Below, one piece after another: positions 16,500-21,937 of a stretch of 28,536 nucleotides of DNA. Each line of letters opens with the position of its first letter. Position 1 is the first letter of the stretch. Origin of the DNA: CAYVXE01 sp964455375 (GTDB lineage: Bacteria > Zhuqueibacterota > Zhuqueibacteria > Oceanimicrobiales > Oceanimicrobiaceae); the NCBI GenBank assembly GCA_964455375.1, contig CAYVXE010000054.1, forward strand, positions 1-28,536. Direction: 5' to 3'. Position numbers and translations under genes: made by a program. Below the pieces are notes generated by a model. It searched no databases and was not told the DNA's origin. It saw nothing but the letters and a program-made list of their open reading frames with translations.

Positions 16500-17495
16500 A
16501 TGATGCGAAGCAGACGTTTGTTTACGTTATCTCTGTTGTTCGGTATCTCGACATGCATATCGACTGCTTTTTCGCAACAAAAAATCGCTCAAACAGGGTT
16601 CCAGTTTTTAAGTGTGGGAACAGATGCACGGGCAACTGCTATGGCTGAAGCCGTAACCACTCAGGAAGGATCGCCCATGGCGTTGTTTTACAATCCGGCC
16701 GGAATGGCGCGCGTGGAGTCATTTATAGAATTTTCTGCTAATCACCTGCAGTGGCTGTCTGGTATTGATTATTTTACCAGCGTTCTATCCATAAGACCGT
16801 CCAATGGAGAATACGGTGTTTTGGGTGTGTCGTTCATGTATGTGGATTATGGAAATATTATTGGGACGGTGGTCGCGGCAAATGAACAGGGCTTTGTGGA
16901 AACCGGTAATATTTCGCCCAATGCCTATGCTTTGGGATTGGGTTACTCAAAAGCGTTAACCGACAGGTTTGCAGTGGGCGGACAGATAAAGTATGTGAAA
17001 CAGTCCCTCGGTAATCTCGCTTTTCCCACAACTGATTCCAGTCAAACCAAACTGAATTTTTCGGCAGATGTTTTTGCTTTTGATTTCGGTACCATTTACC
17101 GGACCGGTTTTAAAAGCCTGTCATTCGGCATGACCATCCGAAATTTTTCTCGGCAGATAAATTATATCAATGAAAATTTTGAACTACCGCTGACGTTTAA
17201 GATCGGTTTTTCTATCGATGCTTTCGATTTTGTTGATGGGCTTGAAAATCAATCGTTTCTCGTCACGTTTGACGCCGTCAACCCGCGGTCTTTCCAGGAG
17301 TTTTTTAGTATCGGTGGTGAGTATAAATTTATGGATACGCTTTCTCTACGCGCCGGTTACGTTGCGAATCAGGATGATTACGATTTTACCGCTGGGTTTG
17401 GCCTGAACATTTACAAAATGAATTTTGACTATTCATTCACACCATTTAACACATTTGAAAACGTACACCGTTTTTCCATAAACTTTAAATTATAA
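16500..17495 (+). CDS. PorV/PorQ-family outer-membrane beta-barrel protein
   Basis: A 331-residue barrel of the PorV/PorQ (UPF0164-like) family. A signal peptide covers about 1-25. The family N-terminus follows: a QFLSVGTDARATAMAEAV stretch and then LFYNPAGMA (NPAG at 65-68), the hallmark of FadL-related PorV proteins. Alternating amphipathic strands with Gly and aromatics run to the end (FSINFKL). In model T9SS organisms PorV shuttles cargo from the translocon to the attachment complex; paralogues in this clade commonly sit beside cargo genes. Here it lies between a secreted FN3 protein and a putative lipoprotein, which suggests a dedicated outer-membrane partner for this locus, though that role is inferred. 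Confidence 0.85.
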   Translation: MMRSRRLFTLSLLFGISTCISTAFSQQKIAQTGFQFLSVGTDARATAMAEAVTTQEGSPMALFYNPAGMARVESFIEFSANHLQWLSGIDYFTSVLSIRPSNGEYGVLGVSFMYVDYGNIIGTVVAANEQGFVETGNISPNAYALGLGYSKALTDRFAVGGQIKYVKQSLGNLAFPTTDSSQTKLNFSADVFAFDFGTIYRTGFKSLSFGMTIRNFSRQINYINENFELPLTFKIGFSIDAFDFVDGLENQSFLVTFDAVNPRSFQEFFSIGGEYKFMDTLSLRAGYVANQDDYDFTAGFGLNIYKMNFDYSFTPFNTFENVHRFSINFKL

Positions 17496-17533
17496 TTTTT
17501 GCAAAAAAACATTTTGATTGGAATGTAAGAACA

Positions 17534-18757
17534 ATGATCACAAAAATTATTGATGTGTTCACGGCTATCATTGTAATGGTTGGCATACTCAATTTTCAAT
17601 GTGCGCAAGACCCGGCTCCGAGTCTGTTTGACCCGAATCAGCCTGAATTGCCCCAGCCGGAAATAACCAGCGTTGTACCGCCCGATAGTGCCCTTTCCGG
17701 TGTCGGAGAAATTATGATTAACGGTCAAAACTTTTCATCTAAGGCCAATGAGAACCTCGTTTTTTTCAATGAAGTGCCGGTGGAAATCAAGTCCGCGACC
17801 GCGACACAATTAATCGTCTCAACGCCGGTTCTGGAGGGAGATTCCATTGCCATTAAAGTTGCCGTCCAGGGTTCTGAATTGTTTAGTGATGCGTGGAACT
17901 ATAAATTAAATCCAGCGGTTTCGGATTTCGGAAGAATTTTTGAAGGAGCTATCGCATACGCCATTGCCTCAGACGCTGCCGGTAACGTTTATTATTTCGT
18001 GCGCAATGAAAGTGTCGGCAATGAGATCTTTAAAACCACGCCGCAAGGCGAAACGGCGAGTTTAGGTTTTACCAGTTTCTTAATCGCCAATGCCATGAAA
18101 ATGGGGCCCGGCAATCTCCTGTACATTGCGCCCACGGGAAGAATTCGTAAAATATCCACGTTCTCTTTGGATGGCACAGAAGGAACCTATGTGTCGCTTC
18201 CGGCAAACCCGATAGATCTGGATTTTGACGCCAGTAGTAATATTTGGGCGGTGGGAACTAGATCGCTGATGCGCGTAAAAACGGATAAAACGGTAGACCA
18301 AATACTCACGTTTCCCGTAAACCGGATGTACGGCGTCAGGGTTTTTGATAATCACGTTTACACAGGCGGGGAGGACACAAATACCGGTGAGAAAAAGATT
18401 TGGCGTGCCGAAATTAAAGGGGATGCCTTAGGCGATCTCGAAGTTGTTTTGGATGTTGCGAATGCTGCGTGGCTCGAAGGAGCATCCGTTAAATCCTTTA
18501 CCTTTGCGGAAGATGGCGAGATGGTGCTCGGGACAGATCATCCCATGGGAATATTTTTGTATCGTAGTGATGGCACAAACGAACCGCTCTACCCTGGTTT
18601 GTTTGAACCGGAGATATATGCCATGTCCTGGGCAAACGGTCCGACACTTTATGCCGTACGCCACCGCCGTTCAGCAGACAATCCCGGGACGTTTGATTTT
18701 TCACAGATTTATAAAATCAGTTTAAGTAAAAATAACGCCCCGTATTTCGGGCGGTAA
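17534..18757 (+). CDS. Putative lipoprotein with IPT/TIG domain and propeller-like C-terminal region
   Basis: This 407-residue protein starts with a hydrophobic segment (IIDVFTAIIVMVGILNF) ending at Cys23. The site LNFQC is a poor match to the classic lipobox, so lipidation is likely but not certain. Residues about 43-127 form an IPT/TIG immunoglobulin-like domain (PEITSVVPPDSALSGVGEI, INGQNFSSKANENLVFFN, TQLIVSTPVL). The remainder (about 130-400) has propeller-like repeats such as ASDAAGNVYYFV and FDASSNIWAVG. IPT domains are common in surface glycan-binding proteins of Bacteroidota uptake loci, so a substrate-binding role next to the receptor is reasonable but inferred. It begins 38 bases after the PorV-like gene, probably in the same transcript. 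Confidence 0.75.
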   Translation: MITKIIDVFTAIIVMVGILNFQCAQDPAPSLFDPNQPELPQPEITSVVPPDSALSGVGEIMINGQNFSSKANENLVFFNEVPVEIKSATATQLIVSTPVLEGDSIAIKVAVQGSELFSDAWNYKLNPAVSDFGRIFEGAIAYAIASDAAGNVYYFVRNESVGNEIFKTTPQGETASLGFTSFLIANAMKMGPGNLLYIAPTGRIRKISTFSLDGTEGTYVSLPANPIDLDFDASSNIWAVGTRSLMRVKTDKTVDQILTFPVNRMYGVRVFDNHVYTGGEDTNTGEKKIWRAEIKGDALGDLEVVLDVANAAWLEGASVKSFTFAEDGEMVLGTDHPMGIFLYRSDGTNEPLYPGLFEPEIYAMSWANGPTLYAVRHRRSADNPGTFDFSQIYKISLSKNNAPYFGR

Positions 18758-18776
18758 TATACTGAGTTTGTTATGT

Positions 18777-18791
18777 AACCCTCACAGGGTT
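18777..18791. repeat. Short palindrome AACCCTCACAGGGTT
   Basis: Second copy of the 6-bp stem palindrome at 2272-2286, differing only in one loop base. It lies 19 bases after the putative lipoprotein stop. A related CAGTCAGGGTTTT follows at about 18800-18812. Confidence 0.55.
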
Positions 18792-18918
18792 TCAAATCCA
18801 GTCAGGGTTTTCAATAACTTGGACCGGAGTTATTAAAAGAAAGGAGACGACTGTATGATATAACATTTAGGGTTCGTTTGTTGTAAAATAATTAACTGTA
18901 TTCAACATAATTCAATGC

Positions 18919-18925
18919 AGGAGGG
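18919..18925 (+). promoter_or_regulatory. Ribosome site AGGAGGG fixing the start at 18930
   Basis: AGGAGGG lies 4 bases before ATG 18930. An in-frame ATG at 18915 overlaps this site (it would encode MQEGT) and is rejected. Confidence 0.8.
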
Positions 18926-18929
18926 TACC

Positions 18930-20909
18930 ATGAAGAACAAAAGTTACCTACTTTTTACGTTGCTGCTAACAATTTTGTTAGTAGGCGTTCTGCCGTTGGC
19001 GGCGCAAAACGCCAGATTGCAACTCATTCATAACTCCGGTGATATCGACGCCGGAACGCCGCCGTTGCAAGTGTTTGCAAACGGTGATTCATTAACCACA
19101 CTCAGTTTCCGGACCGCAACGCCTTTTATGGACATGCCTGCAGGGCAATATATTTTTAAATTTTTTGCTCCTGCGGTAAGTGATACCTCGGCACCGGATA
19201 CGGTCAATTTAGCTGCTGGGACGAGTTATGTGGGAATCATAAATGGTATTACCGCAACGAATGTCGGTAACGGCAAATATAGCAACCCCTTCAACCGGGA
19301 TATTGGCATACAACTGTTTACATTAGCCGATGCACGTGAAACAGCCGTTGACCCGACGAAAGTGGAATTTGTGGCTTTCCACGGATTGACGGATTCGGGA
19401 CCCCTTGATATTGTGATTCAGTCAACCGGCGGCATTCTTGTTGACGACCTCGATTATGGACAATTTACAAGCTACATTGCTGTTGATCCTCTGCTCTATA
19501 CACTGGATGTGACACTAGCTGCAGATAATACAACGGTTGTGGCAACATTTCTTGTTGATTTGTCTGCAAATGTAGGACAAAGTGCAGTCCTGTTTGGGTC
19601 CGGGTTTGACGATCCTGACAATAACCAGGGTGCGCAAGCCGGCGGTCTGTTTGCGGCCTTCCCTGACGGCCAGGTGGTGACGTTCGAAGATATTACTCCC
19701 GGAGAACCCGGCCCGTGGCAATTCATGGGGCAATCGGAATACCAGTTTGACGCGTTTATCGGTGCAGATACGCTGGTAAATCAGGGCCATGGTATCCAGG
19801 TTGACAGACACAACCGTATCTGGGTCGGCAATTTCGGCGGATCGCTGCATGTCATCAATCCGGATGGTTCGGAAGCCAGTTTTTCACCCATCGATAGTAT
19901 TGTTGTCGGTGCAACAACAATTACATCTTCGGGTTGCCGTGGATTAGCACTTGACAAGGACGGCAATATTTTATTCTCACGCTCCGGCGGCGATTTTGCC
20001 AAAATTGATGTTGAAACCGGAGAAGGTCTTGCGTTTTTTAACATCGGCGGCAGCGCCCTAAAAGCAGCGGTGGATCAGGATGGGTTTATTTATGTCGGAA
20101 AGGTGGTTGGCATCAATCCAATTTCCGTTCTCGAACCCAATTTCTTCACAGAGGAGCAGCAAATTAATCTGCCCGGCCCTCCCAGTTTTGGCCGCGGTCT
20201 CGAAGTAACGGCCGACGGTAAAACCATTTTCACGCCTGATTTGGGTGGAAGCGGCGGCCCGGTTTTTGTCTGGAAAAGCACCGACCTCATCAATTATGTG
20301 AAAGCGGACAGCATTTTGAACAACACCGACGGCAATGCGATTTTCGAAACCCAAAGAACCACCATGGACTGGGGCCCGGACAGCACGCTCTGGGTGTCTT
20401 CGGACAATGCCTATTCTGCCGGAAATAACGACCCGAACGGGTTTGTCATCCTCGACTTCAAAACAATGCAATACAAGTTTCTGCCATCCCCGGATATTGG
20501 TCCGGAAATTGGCAACGGCCCGCGTGGCGTGTCGTTCAGTGTAACCGGGGATTCGGCTTATGCGACCTATTTCAACGGCAACGTTTTAGCGCGGTTCGTG
20601 AAGAATCCCACCAGTGTCGCCGGAAAGAACGTCACTGTGCCGGATGGCTTCGAATTACAGCAAAATTATCCGAATCCGTTCAACCCGACGACCAACATTA
20701 CATTCAGCATTCCTGAAACAGGTGCTGTCAGTCTGATCGTTTACAACCTGCTTGGCCAGGAAGTCGATAGACTGCTGGATAAGAAACAACTCACTGCCGG
20801 TAAACATGCGGTCAGTTTTGACGCGACGAAATTAGCTTCAGGTGTTTATTATTACAAGCTGAAATCTAACGGCAACGTCTTAACGAAGAAGATGACTCTC
20901 ATGAAATAA
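18930..20909 (+). CDS. Secreted DUF4397 / propeller protein with T9SS sorting domain
   Basis: This 659-residue exported protein has a signal peptide to about residue 26 (LLFTLLLTILLVGVLPLAA-Q). A DUF4397 domain covers about residues 27-215 (start ARLQLIHNSGDIDA, with LQVFANGD, MDMPAGQYIFKFFA and LAAGTSYVGIING). From about 265 to 560 repeated NHL/SMP-30-like propeller phrases follow: GHGIQVDRHNRIWVGN, GLALDKDGNILFS, AAVDQDGFIYVG and GLEVTADGKTIFT. Residues about 572-659 are the type A sorting domain (QNYPNPFNP, LLGQEVDRLL, SGVYYYKLK, MTLMK). The gene sits at the end of the AraC-linked locus and is followed by a strong terminator. It is a likely surface protein; its ligand is unknown. Confidence 0.87.
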   Translation: MKNKSYLLFTLLLTILLVGVLPLAAQNARLQLIHNSGDIDAGTPPLQVFANGDSLTTLSFRTATPFMDMPAGQYIFKFFAPAVSDTSAPDTVNLAAGTSYVGIINGITATNVGNGKYSNPFNRDIGIQLFTLADARETAVDPTKVEFVAFHGLTDSGPLDIVIQSTGGILVDDLDYGQFTSYIAVDPLLYTLDVTLAADNTTVVATFLVDLSANVGQSAVLFGSGFDDPDNNQGAQAGGLFAAFPDGQVVTFEDITPGEPGPWQFMGQSEYQFDAFIGADTLVNQGHGIQVDRHNRIWVGNFGGSLHVINPDGSEASFSPIDSIVVGATTITSSGCRGLALDKDGNILFSRSGGDFAKIDVETGEGLAFFNIGGSALKAAVDQDGFIYVGKVVGINPISVLEPNFFTEEQQINLPGPPSFGRGLEVTADGKTIFTPDLGGSGGPVFVWKSTDLINYVKADSILNNTDGNAIFETQRTTMDWGPDSTLWVSSDNAYSAGNNDPNGFVILDFKTMQYKFLPSPDIGPEIGNGPRGVSFSVTGDSAYATYFNGNVLARFVKNPTSVAGKNVTVPDGFELQQNYPNPFNPTTNITFSIPETGAVSLIVYNLLGQEVDRLLDKKQLTAGKHAVSFDATKLASGVYYYKLKSNGNVLTKKMTLMK

Positions 20910-20927
20910 CGGGTGGTCAATTATTTA

Positions 20928-20962
20928 AAAAAAGGCCGGTGAGTTTTTCATCGGCCTTTTTT
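20928..20962 (+). terminator. Strong rho-independent terminator
   Basis: AAAAAAGGCCGGTGA (20928-20942) pairs with TCATCGGCCTTTTTT (20948-20962) with one G-U pair and a 5-base loop, ending in six T. It lies 19 bases after the TAA stop. This is the clearest intrinsic terminator in the window and marks the end of the receptor locus. Confidence 0.92.
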
Positions 20963-21027
20963 ACCTGATTTACTCGGGTTAGTAAGTTGATGGACTAACG
21001 CAGTTGAAACAACAAAACAGAAACCTT

Positions 21028-21050
21028 CCTTCTCCGCTCAGCATGAAGGT
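21028..21050. repeat. Right-half fragment of the CACCCTGAGCG/CGCTCAGCATG element
   Basis: CTCCGCTCAGCATGAAGGT matches the right arm of the full copy at 21685-21711 but has no left arm nearby, so it looks like a solo remnant. Confidence 0.5.
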
Positions 21051-21080
21051 CGTGGCAAATATTTTAGATGGTAAAAGCAT

Positions 21081-21156
21081 CTTCACCCTGAGCGCAGTCG
21101 AAGGGTGTTTTGACCTCAGGAGAACTTGACATGCTTCGACTTCCCTCAGCATGAAG
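21081..21156. repeat. Long inverted-repeat element, copy A
   Basis: The left arm (21081-21107, CTTCACCCTGAGCGCAGTCG onward) is imperfectly complementary to the right arm (21130-21156, starting CATGCTTCGACTTCCCTCAG). Similarity to copy B extends beyond the arms: TTTAGATG with A-rich DNA on the left, and TTTCCTTTGGCAACT on the right (TTTCTTTCGGCATCT in B), so the unit may be about 130 bases. Confidence 0.75.
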
Positions 21157-21281
21157 ATTTGTGTGGAGGTTGTTTTTTTGTGGTTTCCTTTGGCAACTGC
21201 TATAGCTGGGATAACGAAGGTTGGCAAGCTTGCGCCAGACATTCACTATTTGACTCGTACATTTTAAAGCGATTAGTAAAA

Positions 21282-21510
21282 GTGGATAAAGCTTGGGTCT
21301 ACATATTACAATGTGCAGATGGCAGTTATTACACAGGTAAAACACAAAATCTTGAGTTGCGAATCGCACAGAACGTATATTGGATACACTATTAAGCGAC
21401 GTCCAATAAAATTGGTATATTCACAAGGCTTCCCAACATACTACGAAGCTATTCATGCAGAACGACGAATTAACGGCTGGTCGCCTGCAAAAAAGCAGGC
21501 ATTAATTTAA
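21282..21510 (+). pseudogene. GIY-YIG nuclease domain gene, frameshifted
   Basis: Two adjacent frames together encode a small GIY-YIG nuclease of the COG2827/UvrC N-terminal-like type. From a GTG at 21282 one frame reads WVYILQCADGSYYTGKTQNL and then ELRIAQ, covering the GIY and YIG strands (VYI...YYTG) and the following helix. Near 21365-21385 it must shift to the next frame, which gives YIGYTIKRRPIKLVY and then AIHAERRINGWSPAKKQALI, the conserved second half. The frames differ by one base, so a single indel would explain it, either a real mutation or a draft error. Joined length is about 76 residues, slightly short of the usual 80-100. It sits between two copies of a palindromic element. 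Confidence 0.75.
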
Positions 21511-21639
21511 GGAGATTGTGATTTATTACATCAACTTTCCGTGTGTAGAAATGCCTCGCATTACAAGAATCAAAACGGATAGTTCTATTTTTCATAGAAA
21601 AGTAAATGGGTATGATTTGTTTAGATGCAAAAGCAGCAT

Positions 21640-21711
21640 CTTCACCCTGAGCATAGTCGAAGGGTGATTTGACGTGGGTGTTAGCATGCTTCGACTCCGC
21701 TCAGCATGAAG
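21640..21711. repeat. Long inverted-repeat element, copy B
   Basis: The left arm (21640-21666, CTTCACCCTGAGCATAGTCG onward) and right arm (21685-21711, starting CATGCTTCGACTCCGCTCAG) are imperfect complements. This copy lies about 130 bases after the GIY-YIG remnant, and copy A lies about 125 bases before it. Confidence 0.75.
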
Positions 21712-21815
21712 GTGTAGGTGGGTGGTACGGTTTTTGAGATTTCTTTCGGCATCTACGGTCAGGGGACTGGCTTCGGAAAATAAAGGTCATAACTATTTTA
21801 GATCTAAAAAAGCAT

Positions 21816-21891
21816 CTTCACCCTGAGCGTAGTCGAAGGGTATTCGCAGCCAGGGAAATGGCCCTGTTTCGAGTTCCCTCAGCAAACACTG
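21816..21891. repeat. Long inverted-repeat element, copy C (right arm degenerate)
   Basis: The left arm at 21816-21842 is near-identical to copies A and B, with the same upstream TTTTAGAT context. The right half (TTTCGAGTTCCCTCAGCAAAC, about 21867-21887) is much diverged. It ends about 45 bases before the hydrolase start. Confidence 0.6.
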
Positions 21892-21937
21892 AACAGAAAA
21901 AAAATATTACACTATAAAATTCACCGGAGTAAATGCA

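Larger units (their letters stand above)
20963..21937. other. Repeat-rich spacer around a broken nuclease gene
   Basis: Nearly 1 kb holds no intact gene. It carries three copies (21081-21156, 21640-21711, 21816-21891) and one right-half fragment (about 21028-21050) of a long inverted-repeat element, with the frameshifted GIY-YIG gene (21282-21510) between the first two copies. Short frames seen on both strands are translations of the repeats. Confidence 0.7.

Noticed and set aside
21028..21891. CRISPR array
   Set aside because: The repeated units are long, imperfect, inverted and irregularly spaced, with no uniform spacers and no cas genes.
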